DNA of 64,000 nt from Psychrobacter sp. JCM 18901. GTDB lineage: Bacteria > Pseudomonadota > Gammaproteobacteria > Pseudomonadales > Moraxellaceae. Location of the stretch: the NCBI RefSeq assembly GCF_000586435.1, contig NZ_BAWH01000004.1, forward strand, positions 1 through 64,000. Reading direction: 5' to 3'. Under the pieces are notes generated by a model. The model had not been told where the DNA came from. It searched no databases and worked only from the letters and a program-made list of their open reading frames with translations. The position numbers were made by a program, and so were the translations under genes. Positions 20,414 through 30,127 of the stretch are shown piece after piece; position 1 is the stretch's first letter; the number at the start of each line of letters is the position of its first letter.

Positions 20414-21094
20414 ATGTCAAAAAGTCCATCTAAACGTCCGTCAAAAACGACTCGCAAATCAAAGCCTCAATCTAGTGCGCCTGTACAGCAAGATCCTAAC
20501 GAAGAGCCAACCATCGCTAAGCCTATGATTCGTGTCGTGGCGATTCTCTATGATGGTATGCTGATTTTGGCATTACTGTTTTTGGTCGGTACTATATTGA
20601 CTGTGGTGGGTACACTGTTGACCATGGAGACGGGTACTGAGTCCTCACAAGCTCAGTCACTGCCGCTCTGGTATCAGAACGCCATTATGACGCCATCGTT
20701 TGTACTAACACTTGTGGCATTCTACGGAATATTTTGGCGCCGTGGTGGTCAGACATTAGGTATGCAGACGTGGCGATTAAAAACGATTAATGATGCAGGC
20801 CAATGGCTAACGTGGGGTCAGTCGTTTAAGCGTATTTTGGCCGCTTGTTTGATGCCGTTGATTTTCGGCATTATTGGCAGTCTTATTGATGGGTCACGCG
20901 CAGCCTTATTGGCCAGCGCGTTTCTTGGTTTGGTATTCAACTATGTGTTCTGTCTGTTCAACCCTCGCGGTCTGGCGGTACAAGATATGCTGTCCAACAC
21001 CATCACCCTAAAAATGCCAAAAGTGGCACATGAAGGGCTATGGCGCGGTTTTAAAAATCGTAAGAAAAATCTTAATCTGATTTTATTGACGTAA
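20414..21094 (+). CDS. RDD family membrane protein
   Basis: A 226-residue inner-membrane protein. A basic, Ser/Pro-rich cytoplasmic N-terminus (about 40 residues) precedes the RDD domain, here beginning MIRVVAILYDGMLILALLFLV with the conserved Arg and Asp. Further hydrophobic segments lie near 95-110, 150-170 and 175-190. The conserved GGQTLGMQTWRLKTIN motif and a C-terminal FNPRGLAVQDMLSNT are typical. The family is proposed to include ion or proton-coupled transport functions, but the role here is unknown. The ATG follows immediately after the repeat-containing upstream region. Confidence 0.88.
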   Translation: MSKSPSKRPSKTTRKSKPQSSAPVQQDPNEEPTIAKPMIRVVAILYDGMLILALLFLVGTILTVVGTLLTMETGTESSQAQSLPLWYQNAIMTPSFVLTLVAFYGIFWRRGGQTLGMQTWRLKTINDAGQWLTWGQSFKRILAACLMPLIFGIIGSLIDGSRAALLASAFLGLVFNYVFCLFNPRGLAVQDMLSNTITLKMPKVAHEGLWRGFKNRKKNLNLILLT

Positions 21095-21172
21095 CAATTT
21101 TTATTAACCTAGTAACTCTTATCGACGTGATAATTTAGTTGTAGCACTGCTCAGCTGGTTTAGCCTAAACAG

Positions 21173-22198
21173 TTACATACTAACGCTTTGAATCAGCCAT
21201 GCGGTGTAGCCCATAAAGAACAGCACCAACGTAGCACCTGACGTACGACCGAATTGGCGCTTTGTTTTAAAGGCAAACACGCATAGTGTCACTAGCAATA
21301 TCGTCAATAGTCCCATTGCCATTACATCACGCGATAGAATCACTGGGTCGGCGGCAATAGGAGCGATGACCGTTGCCAAGCCGACAACTGCCAAAGTATT
21401 GAAAATATTAGAGCCGATGATATTGCCGAGCGCCATATCATGCTCGCCTTTACGAGCTGCTGACAGGCTCGATACCAGTTCAGGTAATGAGGTCCCAACG
21501 GCGACAATCGTTAGACCAATGATAAGCTCACTAAGCCCCCATAGCGTTGCCAACTCGACAGCACCCCAAACGATAGCGCGTGAGCTGGCTACGAGCATCA
21601 GCATACCGATAATTAAACTGACAAGACCACGCGTTACGCTTGGTTCTAGCTTTTCTAAGCTCTCTGAGTTATTTAAGTGCTCTAAGTTATTTGAGTGCGC
21701 TGAGTCAGCACTAGCCACGACTACATCGTCTTCGTGCTCATGATAGCCTTCGCGTATACTCATTATGATCTGTAGTCCTAAAACGGCGACCAACAAAATC
21801 AACAATACGATACCATCAGCTTGGCTCAATGTCCCATCACGTAGCTGCCAAGCGGCGATGACAGTAATCAGTAGCAGCAAGGGCAAGTCGCGCTTTACGA
21901 TGCTTCTACGGATGATAATAGGGCTAATCAATACGGTTGCACCGAGTACCAATGCGATGTTGATGATATTTGAGCCATAAGCGTTACCTAGAGCCAGCTC
22001 AGGGCTGCCTTCTATCGCTGCTAGTACTGATACCACCATCTCAGGCGCTGACGTGCCTATACCCAATATTAAGACACCAATTAAGAAGCTAGGCACACTA
22101 AACTTCTTTGCTAGTGCTGTCGCCCCATCAATAAAGACATCGGCACTCCAAACTAAAATTGCTAACCCAATCAGTATTGCAAGCGCGGCCAACCACAT
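21173..22198 (-). CDS. Calcium/sodium antiporter (CaCA family, YrbG-like)
   Basis: A 341-residue cation exchanger of the inner membrane with two inverted five-helix halves. Each half carries the alpha-repeat signature: GIGTSAPEMVVS with GNAYGSNIINIALVLGA in the first half, and AVGTSLPELVSS with GNIIGSNIFNTLAVVG in the second, including the conserved ion-binding Glu in each. The central cytoplasmic loop (residues about 155-185) is acidic and has a short internal duplication around LEHLNN/SLEKLE. Most likely exchanges Na+ or H+ for Ca2+. The minus-strand start lies about 190 nt after the panD stop. Confidence 0.9.
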   Translation of the reverse strand: MWLAALAILIGLAILVWSADVFIDGATALAKKFSVPSFLIGVLILGIGTSAPEMVVSVLAAIEGSPELALGNAYGSNIINIALVLGATVLISPIIIRRSIVKRDLPLLLLITVIAAWQLRDGTLSQADGIVLLILLVAVLGLQIIMSIREGYHEHEDDVVVASADSAHSNNLEHLNNSESLEKLEPSVTRGLVSLIIGMLMLVASSRAIVWGAVELATLWGLSELIIGLTIVAVGTSLPELVSSLSAARKGEHDMALGNIIGSNIFNTLAVVGLATVIAPIAADPVILSRDVMAMGLLTILLVTLCVFAFKTKRQFGRTSGATLVLFFMGYTAWLIQSVSM

Positions 22199-22253
22199 CA
22201 GTATGTTTCCTTATATATGATGAAAAATGTGAATTTGATAAATAAAAGTGGCA

Positions 22254-22286
22254 TAAAAAAAGCCGAATCTTGATTTAGATTCAGCT
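22254..22286 (-). terminator. Rho-independent terminator of panD
   Basis: On the minus strand the stem GCTGAATCT pairs with AGATTCGGC (one G-T type mismatch) and is followed by T7, about 100 nt downstream of the panD stop. Confidence 0.8.
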
Positions 22287-22386
22287 TTCCCTTTAGCATC
22301 GAGATTTTTAGTAATAATAGCAGCTAATTCAAAGATGTAACTTTGTGTTTATCTTAAATTTACCAAAACCTCACCATCCTGTCATA

Positions 22387-22767
22387 TTAAGCAACTTGTA
22401 CAGGAATGATATTTGCAGTGTCTTTTACAGTGTTGTCTTCGTTGCAATAGACCAGTTTTGGCTGATACGTTGACGCTTCAACTTCATCAAAATGCGCGTA
22501 AGCACAAATGATAACGATATCGCCCAAATCTGCCATATGAGCCGCAGCACCATTTAATGAGATAATACCAGAGCCCGCCTCAGCACGGATAGCATAGGTG
22601 CGAAAGCGCTTACCGTTGGTCACGTTATAGATATCAATAGATTCATTTTCGCGTAGACCAGCAAGATCTAATAGATCGCCGTCGATACCGCAAGAGCCTT
22701 CATAGTGAAGTTCAGCGTGGGTAACACGGGCACGGTGTAATTTGCATTTAAGCATATTAAGTAGCAT
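22387..22767 (-). CDS. panD: Aspartate 1-decarboxylase (pyruvoyl)
   Basis: Converts L-aspartate to beta-alanine for pantothenate and coenzyme A. The 126-residue proenzyme has the self-cleavage site Gly-Ser in YEGSCGID (residues about 23-30), where Ser becomes the pyruvoyl group. Other family blocks are [14 protein letters not shown] at the start, [27 protein letters not shown] and [14 protein letters not shown]. The length is typical. Followed by a terminator. No other pan gene is nearby. Confidence 0.96.
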   Translation of the reverse strand: MLLNMLKCKLHRARVTHAELHYEGSCGIDGDLLDLAGLRENESIDIYNVTNGKRFRTYAIRAEAGSGIISLNGAAAHMADLGDIVIICAYAHFDEVEASTYQPKLVYCNEDNTVKDTANIIPVQVA

Positions 22768-22867
22768 AGGTTGGTTCCTTGGCGTAACTGATATTAATTA
22801 ACTAAATCAAAAGGTTAATGGGGATAAAACTGCCAAAATAAAAGGTCATTATCATTGAATGACTATA

Positions 22868-23448
22868 TTATTCTGGTAATTTAAAGCCATTAATTTGTGA
22901 ACGTGCTTTTTCGACCTCTCCATCTAGCAATAAGGGGAGCGCTTCAAATGCCGCCGTCAATGCGCTGTCAATGGCGATTTGCTCATCGGAAGACGCTTTT
23001 GAGAGGACATGTCCACTGACTTTGGATTTGTGACCAGGATGACCGATACCCACACGCAGACGATGAAAGTCATTACCGATATGCGGCGTGATATCACGTA
23101 GGCCGTTGTGACCACCATGTCCACCGTCTGTTTTGAGTTTGATACTACCAGCTGGAATATCGAGCTCATCATGAGCAATCAACAATTCATCATTTTTGAT
23201 GCCATAGAAATTTACCATAGGCACCACTGACTGACCAGATTTATTCATAAACGTCAGCGGCATAAGTAAACGCACATCAGACCCATGAATTTGCCCACGC
23301 CCTGTCACTCCATGAAACTTCTTATCAGGGAGAGCGTGATATTAAACTGCTGAGCCAAATGATGGACAAACCAAAATCCTGCATTATGACGCGTAAACAT
23401 ATACTGCTGACCAGGATTACCAAGACCGACAATAAGCTTTATGGCCAT
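22868..23448 (-). CDS. pth: Peptidyl-tRNA hydrolase, frame broken near 23330
   Basis: Releases tRNA from peptidyl-tRNA dropped by ribosomes; essential. The N-terminus is [13 protein letters not shown] ... [10 protein letters not shown] with the catalytic His in RHNAG. The second part has [39 protein letters not shown] and [11 protein letters not shown]. The frame is lost where SPDKKFHG is expected; one C is missing from a CCCC run. The start is set at the ATG at 23448 (MAIKLIVG), not the longer upstream reading. Reconstructed length is about 193 residues. It follows rplY, the usual gammaproteobacterial order. Confidence 0.93.
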
Positions 23449-23525
23449 AAAAACACCCTGCTTGAATTTGATAAATAGGGGTAAGGTTTGAAGTACTGAT
23501 AGACAGTTTATTTTCAAACCTTACT

Positions 23526-23561
23526 TACAAAAACAGCAGGAGATTTTAATCACCTGCTGTC
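23526..23561 (-). terminator. Terminator between rplY and pth
   Basis: The stem ACAGCAGG with CCTGCTGT is followed by T5 on the minus strand, after the rplY stop and about 80 nt before the pth start. Confidence 0.75.
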
Positions 23562-23623
23562 TTATTGACTAAACGAATGTATCACTAACCAGCACAAAAT
23601 AATGCACTAGTTAGAAACAGTTA

Positions 23624-24304
23624 TTACTCGCTGTCTTTGTTTTCGTCAGTACCGTCGTTTTGCTCAGTTGCTGGTACTTCATCAGCATCAACGTCAGCAT
23701 CAGCATCAACTTCTTCTACTGTTGGTGGCTGCATGTTAACGATAGTACGGTCATGACCGTCTTCTAGCTCAAGCTCATGGATAACAACGCCTTCAGGAAG
23801 TTTGATGTCTGATAGACGGAACAAATCACCGATTTCCATGCCAGACACATCTACTTCTAGGTATTCAGGAAGTTGTGATGGTAAGCAGATAACTTCGATA
23901 TCAGATACTAGAGTAGATAGTACACCAGCAGCAGCAGTACCAGGCGCATCTTCACGACCAGTGAAATGAACAGGAACGTTCATGTGGATTTTCTGACCTT
24001 TTACAATGCGCTGGAAATCAGCATGCATTGGGAAGCCTTTAGCTGGATGGCGCTGCAAGTCTTTGATAACTGCTTGATGCTCTTCACCGTCAACGTTGAT
24101 AGTCAAGATGTGTGAGAAAAACGCTTCGAATTCTAGTGATTTTACTAGTTCGTTAAGCTTAATAGAGATAGCTGTTGGCTCTTCGTTACCACCATAGATG
24201 ATAGCAGGAACTAGGTTCTGCTTACGTAGGCGGCGGCTCGCACCTTTACCTTGTAGTTCAGCAGCACGATCAACGGCGTTTAGTTCAAAATGATTAATGC
24301 TCAT
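23624..24304 (-). CDS. rplY: 50S ribosomal protein L25/general stress protein Ctc
   Basis: The two-domain (Ctc-type) form of L25, 226 residues, which binds the loop E region of 5S rRNA. The N-terminal RNA-binding domain has GASRRLRKQNLVPAIIYGG and HILTINVDGEEHQAVIKDLQRHP. The C-terminal domain has VPVHFTGREDAPG and LSDIKLPEGVVIHEL. The last 30 residues are an acidic Asp/Glu/Val/Ala tail with simple DADAD repeats. Preceded by an unusually long leader that includes a terminator-like hairpin (24345-24374). Confidence 0.95.
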   Translation of the reverse strand: MSINHFELNAVDRAAELQGKGASRRLRKQNLVPAIIYGGNEEPTAISIKLNELVKSLEFEAFFSHILTINVDGEEHQAVIKDLQRHPAKGFPMHADFQRIVKGQKIHMNVPVHFTGREDAPGTAAAGVLSTLVSDIEVICLPSQLPEYLEVDVSGMEIGDLFRLSDIKLPEGVVIHELELEDGHDRTIVNMQPPTVEEVDADADVDADEVPATEQNDGTDENKDSE

Positions 24305-24344
24305 GGATATAATCCTATAAAAAAAAGATGAAGTGTCTGGTCAT

Positions 24345-24374
24345 AAAAAAAAGTGGATTTGCGACCAATCCACT
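24345..24374 (-). terminator. Terminator-like hairpin in the rplY leader
   Basis: On the minus strand a perfect 8-bp stem AGTGGATT/AATCCACT with a 7-nt loop is followed by at least eight T. It lies only about 40 nt upstream of the rplY start, so transcripts entering from upstream must pass it. It could be an attenuator of rplY or the end of a separate small RNA. Confidence 0.6.
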
Positions 24375-24607
24375 AATACGTGATGATAGCTAATATTATC
24401 GTTACGAATAAAACTCGTAATGTCTAAGCTTAGCCATTTGCTTATAGCAGCGCTCGCTATGATAATTACTATAACGATGGTTGCTGTTAAGCATGATCAG
24501 CACTTTTGATAGTGCTGGCCTAATAAAAACAACGAAAAGGTCAGCACAGGCGCGCATTATACGTGATTCTGTAGCAATAATAAAGACCTACGTAAAACGC
24601 CTACACA

Positions 24608-24649
24608 AAACAAAGCGCCAAGTAAGGATACTTGACGCTCTGTTTTTTT
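24608..24649 (-). terminator. Terminator downstream of prs
   Basis: The interrupted stem AGCG-CAAGTA with TACTTG-CGCT is flanked by T-rich sequence in both directions. It lies about 90 nt past the prs stop on the minus strand. Confidence 0.7.
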
Positions 24650-24727
24650 AACTATTTAAGATGTCTTATGACAGTCATTGCTATTCAAAATTAACGCAAT
24701 GGCTGTTTTAAAAATAACTGTATCAGA

Positions 24728-25676
24728 TTAAGCGTCAAACATCGCGCTAATAGATTCTTCGTTATTGATACGGCGTAAGCTTTCAGCCAGCATCGGTGCA
24801 ATACTTACCTGACGGATTTTGCTACATGCTTTGGCTTCAGCAGATAATGGAATCGTATCAGTCACAACCACTTCATCCAATGCAGATTCGCTGATGTTTT
24901 TTTAGTGCATTACCTGATAGGACAGGATGCGTGATGTAAGCTAAGACGCGACGTGCACCATTTTCTTTCAATGCTTCGGCCGCTTTACACAATGTACCTG
25001 CAGTATCGACCATATCATCAACGATAACGCAATCACGGTCACGAACATCACCGATGATATGCATTACTTGTGACTCATTGGCACGAGCACGGCGCTTATC
25101 AATAATTGCCATGTCGGTATCGCCTAACTGTTTGGCCATCGCACGTGCACGAACCACGCCGCCTACGTCAGGTGAAACAACCATGATATTGTCATAGTCT
25201 TGCTTTTGTAGGTCGTTTAGCAATACAGGTGTGCCGTAGATGTTGTCTACAGGGATATCAAAGAAACCCTGAATCTGATCTGAGTGCAAATCAACAGTCA
25301 TTACGCGATCGATACTGACGATGTTCAGCATGTCAGCGACCACTTTAGCCGAGATAGGTACACGAGCTGAGCGTGGACGACGATCCTGACGAGCATAACC
25401 AAAATACGGCATGACAGCTGTGATACGGCCAGCACTAGAGCGACGCAAAGCGTCAGCCATCATCATGATTTCCATCAAGTTGTCGTTGGTCGGTGCACAA
25501 GTAGGCTGCATGATAAACACATCTTTACCACGTACGTGTTCTTTGATTTCCACGGCAATTTCGCCATCAGAAAAACGCGTGATGTCAGCTTTACCAAGAG
25601 GTATGTGAAGATGATCGGCTACGGTTTTTGCTAATTCTGGGTGGGCATTACCCGTAAAAATCGCCAAATAAGGCAT
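24728..25676 (-). CDS. prs: Ribose-phosphate pyrophosphokinase, frame broken at 24897-24903
   Basis: Makes PRPP from ribose-5-phosphate and ATP for nucleotide, histidine and tryptophan synthesis; essential. Recognised by [61 protein letters not shown], the PRPP-loop [15 protein letters not shown] and [12 protein letters not shown]. The frame breaks in SGNALKNISESA, where the gene has A7 and A6 is required; the proper C-terminus then runs through [17 protein letters not shown] to the TAA at 24728. Reconstructed length is about 315 residues, the normal size. Confidence 0.95.
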
Positions 25677-25785
25677 GACAGAAGTCCTATTGATTGACTC
25701 AAGCAGCGACCGCTAAGCAGTGTCAAACTGCTCAAATTAAGAAAAGAGTGGTGAAGGTGTTGAAGTATACTATTACAGTAAAAAA

Positions 25786-25861
25786 TGGCAGGGGTAGCTG
25801 GACTCGAACCAACGGATGTCAGGATCAAAACCTGATGCCTTACCAACTTGGCTATACCCCT
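25786..25861 (-). tRNA. tRNA-Gln (anticodon UUG), downstream copy
   Basis: Minus-strand cloverleaf with acceptor AGGGGTA/TACCCCT, anticodon loop TTTTGAT, T-loop GGTTCGAGTCC and encoded CCA. Identical to the copy at 26103. T-rich sequence follows directly. It lies upstream of prs, as in several gammaproteobacteria. Confidence 0.95.
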
Positions 25862-26000
25862 GTAATGTCTAGGCTATGAACAACTGATATATAATAGCGA
25901 CTAAGTAGTCGTTCTCAATATAGTGTCATGACCTGTCAGTTATCTAAAAAACGGATAAACCGTTTAAAACATAACTTTTCCCTAGCGGTGTCCATTGCGA

Positions 26001-26030
26001 ACTATACCGAAACTGGGATAACGTTGTCAA
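26001..26030 (-). promoter_or_regulatory. Promoter for the downstream tRNA-Gln copy
   Basis: On the minus strand a perfect TTGACA -35 (26025-26030) and TATAGT -10 (26001-26006) are spaced 18 bp, about 140 nt upstream of the tRNA. Confidence 0.55.
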
Positions 26031-26102
26031 TGACAATAAGATAAGTGGCTGTCTATAAACCGCTTATACTCGATGTATCTCTAACGCTTCGTACTAAAAA
26101 AA

Positions 26103-26178
26103 TGGCAGGGGTAGCTGGACTCGAACCAACGGATGTCAGGATCAAAACCTGATGCCTTACCAACTTGGCTATACCCCT
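26103..26178 (-). tRNA. tRNA-Gln (anticodon UUG), upstream copy
   Basis: Identical in sequence to the copy at 25786, including the encoded CCA, and followed by a T run on the minus strand. It lies just downstream of ispE. Confidence 0.95.
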
Positions 26179-26191
26179 ATTGTGGCGACCT

Positions 26192-26219
26192 ATTATAAGT
26201 AAATTTTCAGATTTTGCAA
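26192..26219 (-). promoter_or_regulatory. Promoter for the upstream tRNA-Gln copy
   Basis: On the minus strand a TTGCAA -35 and perfect TATAAT -10 are spaced 16 bp, with the -10 only about 14 nt before the mature tRNA end. Confidence 0.65.
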
Positions 26220-26345
26220 GTCATTTGCAGCTTTTTCTGGTATTTATTCATCATAGGTTACTGCTGGCGCTGTTTTAGCAAATTAAAATAGGCAATCCTA
26301 CCGTTGTCATTATTTAGATGATAAGAAATCTAAAGGTTGTATGTG

Positions 26346-27312
26346 CTATTTTAAGTTTCCAACGACATACCCTGCACAAGGCGCATCTGCAATCCACTTC
26401 GCCACAAGTTTTTTTATTAATAGCCACACTCGCATCCAACGGCAAAAACACTGCGCTACCAGAGCCAGTCATACGTGCTGTACCGAGTGCTCGCGATTCT
26501 AACTCCTGCAAATAATTAAAGGCATCTGCAACAGCAGGCGCGAGGCTTGTGACCACTGGGGCAAAGACATTATGATAAGGCGTAAGTAAATCTTGAACGT
26601 AATAATTAGACTGACTTTGAATCTTCTGTATTGATAAGAGCGCGATATCTCGCTGTAGTTTAGGATGCGCAAATAGGGTAGCGGTATTGACATGAGCGTT
26701 AGGCGTCAGTACTAAATATTGCTGGTCAGGCAACTCAATCGTAGTCAGTTCTTCACCAATACCCATCGCAACAGCATCTTGGCCAAATATAAATATTGGT
26801 ACATCTGCACCTACAGTCGCGCCAATCTTTATAAGTTCATCACAAGTAAAATTAAGCTGCCAAACCTCATTGAGCACTAGCATAGTCGTTGCTGCATTAG
26901 ATGAGCCACCGCCTAGACCCGCGCCCATTGGCAAATGCTTATCTAAAGTGATATGCACTTTTGCTAACTGCTCAGGTAAAGTGTTTGACTGTATGGCAGA
27001 TGCTAGCAATGCGCGTGCCGCTTTGAAAATTAAATTGTCTTCTATACTAATAGTGATAGCCTCTGCACCATCTAATATCAGTAGCTGATGACAGAGTTGA
27101 TTAGCGCTTAATTCACTAGCTATAGTAGAAATTACGACATCGTTGCTAACCGAAAAATGCAAGTAATCGCCCCAGTCAAGTAGGCGAAATACCGTTTGCA
27201 AATTATGATAGCCATCGGCTCGTTTACCAGTGATGTGCAAAAATAGATTGAGTTTTGCAGGTGATAAACGGGTAATCATAGAAGCAAATGATGAAGCTAT
27301 ATTTTCAGTCAT
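26346..27312 (-). CDS. ispE: 4-(cytidine 5'-diphospho)-2-C-methyl-D-erythritol kinase, frame broken at 26409-26415
   Basis: A GHMP kinase of the non-mevalonate isoprenoid pathway; essential. SPAKLNLFLHITGKRADGYHNLQTVF at the start and the ATP loop MGAGLGGGSSNAATTMLVL are diagnostic, with DVPIFIFGQDAVAMG and MTGSGSAVFLPL further on. Near the end an A7 run replaces A6: with A6 the text reads NKKLVAKWIADAPCAGYVVG and stops at TAG 26346, giving about 322 residues. As written, the frame runs on to an artificial end at 26314. It lies between lolB and tRNA-Gln/prs, a conserved arrangement. Confidence 0.93.
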
Positions 27313-27402
27313 ATTTTTTTATCATACGGTGCAGTTATAAACAGCTATCTTAATTAGCAATGATGGTTTTTAGCGTAGTTCATATCATTAATCAATGATG
27401 GA

Positions 27403-28035
27403 TTAATGGTTAATCGTCATTACAACTTTGTTGCCTTGTGGTTGTACTGCGCTAATTTTACTAGGTAGCTTATCTGTACCTTTATAAGTAAAGCTGGCTG
27501 TCCACTCACCATTGACTGAGCTAACTAAGCGGCTCTGATCATCCATTTGTGGCGCACTATCTGAAGGTGCTGGGCGACCAGAAATCCAATAAGGCATTTG
27601 TGAAATTGGTGCTTGCCAACCAGTCGCTTTCTTTAGCAAGGTTTCAGGGTCGTCAGCGGTCAATGTGCCTGTCTTTTCGCTGACTAGAGTAGCGGTCTGA
27701 CCATTGTATTCGATGTTGGTTTTACCAATACCAAGTGCGCCAATCAGCTCAATAGCAAATCGGTCGTTTTGCTGACCCCATGCATAAAATGCACTACCAC
27801 CTTGGGTACCGGTCGAATCATTCGCAGGCGTCGTCACCCCAATTTTACCGGTGATATTAAAACTCTCTAGCTTTTTGGGTTGCTCAGCGTTTTGACCTTG
27901 TACAGTAGTCGTCGATTGGTTAGTCGCATTGGCTGTTTTTAATGACTGACAGCCAGAGGTTATGACCATGGCTGCAGTTATAGCAGTAAGCAGAGCCAGT
28001 TTATTTGGCTTATAAGAAGTGATTGATGCTGACAT
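27403..28035 (-). CDS. lolB: Outer-membrane lipoprotein insertion protein LolB
   Basis: Receives lipoproteins from LolA and inserts them into the outer membrane. The 210-residue precursor has a basic N-terminus, a hydrophobic stretch and a lipobox ending ITSGC (Cys near residue 29). The mature domain shows FNITGKIGVTTP, the aromatic-rich GSAFYAWGQQNDRFAIELIGALG and a C-terminal KISAVQPQGNKVVMTINH. Its position directly upstream of ispE, 90 nt apart on the same strand, is the classical gammaproteobacterial arrangement and supports the call. Confidence 0.9.
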   Translation of the reverse strand: MSASITSYKPNKLALLTAITAAMVITSGCQSLKTANATNQSTTTVQGQNAEQPKKLESFNITGKIGVTTPANDSTGTQGGSAFYAWGQQNDRFAIELIGALGIGKTNIEYNGQTATLVSEKTGTLTADDPETLLKKATGWQAPISQMPYWISGRPAPSDSAPQMDDQSRLVSSVNGEWTASFTYKGTDKLPSKISAVQPQGNKVVMTINH

Positions 28036-28226
28036 AATAGTTTCTCAAAATGGAAAGATGTACAAAGATATTAGCTTAAGCGTTATTTGTTGCTTGGTTA
28101 TGCATGGCTGTTAGCTTCTTATAACGACCTTGTAATTTATAAATGCTTCGTTATTTCTAAAAACCTTATCAACTATCATATCTCTGTGACTACAAAGCTC
28201 GAATAACATATCCAAAATCAGCGCTA

Positions 28227-30127
28227 TTAATACAGCTGTATGCGGTCATTGATATTATGTTGTCCAAACGAGAAGCGCTGCTGCAAATCTGCGAGTAATG
28301 CCTCAACTTTGTCATTGTTGCCTAAGCCTTGATAGGCGCGCAATAGCAGCGTACCTGAGCGCAGAGTTGGCAGCACATCATAAGGTGTCTGTAGATAGTC
28401 GATGACCTGCTGATAGTTTTCTTTGGCCAATGCATTGCCTGCCAAGACATTTAAGGCTTGCAGATGTAGGTCGTTATCATAACGTGGGTCATCGTAGCGA
28501 ATCTGAATAATTGCGGTAGCTAATGCTAGACCTTGTTCTGAGCTGCGCTCATTTGCCAGTAGCAACTGTGCATAGCTCAACTGATAGGATAAGTTACTAG
28601 GATCTAATGCTTGCAAATGGTTAAGCAGGGTACGCTTAACGACATAGTCTGCTTTATCATCTAACAGCTGAGCCCGCGCAAAGAGTAGCATCTCATTATC
28701 AGGATATTTACGAGCGGCACGGGTCAGTAAGCGCAGTGCTTCATCCGACTCGTTTTGTTGCCACAAGATATCGGCCTGCATGACAAAAGTGTCAGGCGCG
28801 AATACTGTGAAGTCTTTGCGCAGCTTCTCTAAAGTCGCGATTGCCCCATCGATGTCATTATCGAGTAATTCAAACGCCACTACCTTTCTACGCGCTTCTA
28901 ATACCAAATCCTCTTGCATGACGCCATTGAGGTAGTATTTAGCTTGATCGAACAACTGCTGACGCTCAGCACTGATACCTAGATAATAGTAGGCTTGATC
29001 AAGATACGCTGGACTCTTAGCAAGCATATTGAGTAGCTCATCGGCGCTAGCGTACTCTTCGATATCTAGGCTTACTAAAGCTGCAAGCAGGGTAATTTCA
29101 GAATCATCATTGAAACGGCTATGCGCCTCAAGCAGTAACTTCCACGCTTGTTCGCTTTGCTTTAAATCTAATAGATAGCGAATCTCATATAAATATAAGC
29201 TTTTGCTATCAGGGTTACGTAGACGAGCTTGACTGACATAATTGATGACGGTTTCTGCGGTCACGATTTTACGCAATATATCGGCTTTTAACGTAATAAA
29301 GGGCACGTAGTCTGGCTGACGCTCTAGCGCTCGATTGATATGAACGATAGCCACTTCAGGTTCGTTAAACTGATAGAGTAAACCTGCTTTTAATACTGAC
29401 AATGAGGCATTTTGCTCGCTATCTAGTGGCTGCAACGCGGCAAGAAGCTCACGTTTGTCATCATCATTATTTGGGTAAATGCCTATGAGAATTTCACTTA
29501 AGTCTGCGCGTGGGTCATAGCGCAAGATGCGGTTTAAAGTTTCACCCGCTAATATATAGTCGTGGGCGCGTAAGGCCAAATGCGCGACATAAAACCAAGC
29601 AGGTACGTGGTCAGGGTTTTGGCCTTGCCATGTCTTGGCAAACTGTAATGAGTCTTCAACCCTTTCGTTACGCAAAGACAAGCTAAGCGCTCTCTCGAAC
29701 ACGGCTGTCGCATCTTCTTTAAAAGACTGTTGCTTATAAATAGAGACCGCGCGTCGTTTGTCATCGCGATCGGCAGCAAACTCGGCATCCAGTAGAGCGT
29801 ACAAGCTTGGTTCACTAAGCTCAGGCTGCCATAAACTGGCTGGCGCTAAGCATTAATGTTTTTTACGTTTTCTATAGTAAGCGTGTCTTCATTATAAGGT
29901 GTATCAATCGCAGCACTACTATCATTTACTTTATTGCCATTTGGCTTATTGGCAGTTACCTTATTGTTAGCTGCCTTATTATCGGTAGCAACGGATACTT
30001 TAGGAATTTTTGCTTCTAGCAATATATCGGGATGGCTGGCATGAACAGGGGCTGCCAAACACAGGCACACAGCTAGAGACAACGCTAGCTTATACCGTTG
30101 ACACAGGCGCTCAATAGCGACATGCAA
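28227..30127 (-). CDS. Exported tetratricopeptide-repeat protein, frame broken near 29850
   Basis: A protein of about 633 residues after restoring one base. The N-terminal 93 residues carry a signal peptide (basic start, LALSLAVCLCLAAPVHAS with a likely AxA-type cleavage site), then a Lys/Asn-rich linker. The rest is a chain of TPR-like helical pairs across the whole length, for example DATAVFERALSL, AIVHINRALERQPDYVPF and EALRLLTRAARKYPDN. The frame break falls after KNINA, where the downstream frame supplies LAPASLWQPELSEP. It is located between hemA (divergent) and lolB, where many gammaproteobacteria also have a TPR protein. Probably periplasmic or outer-membrane associated; role unknown. 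Confidence 0.8.
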
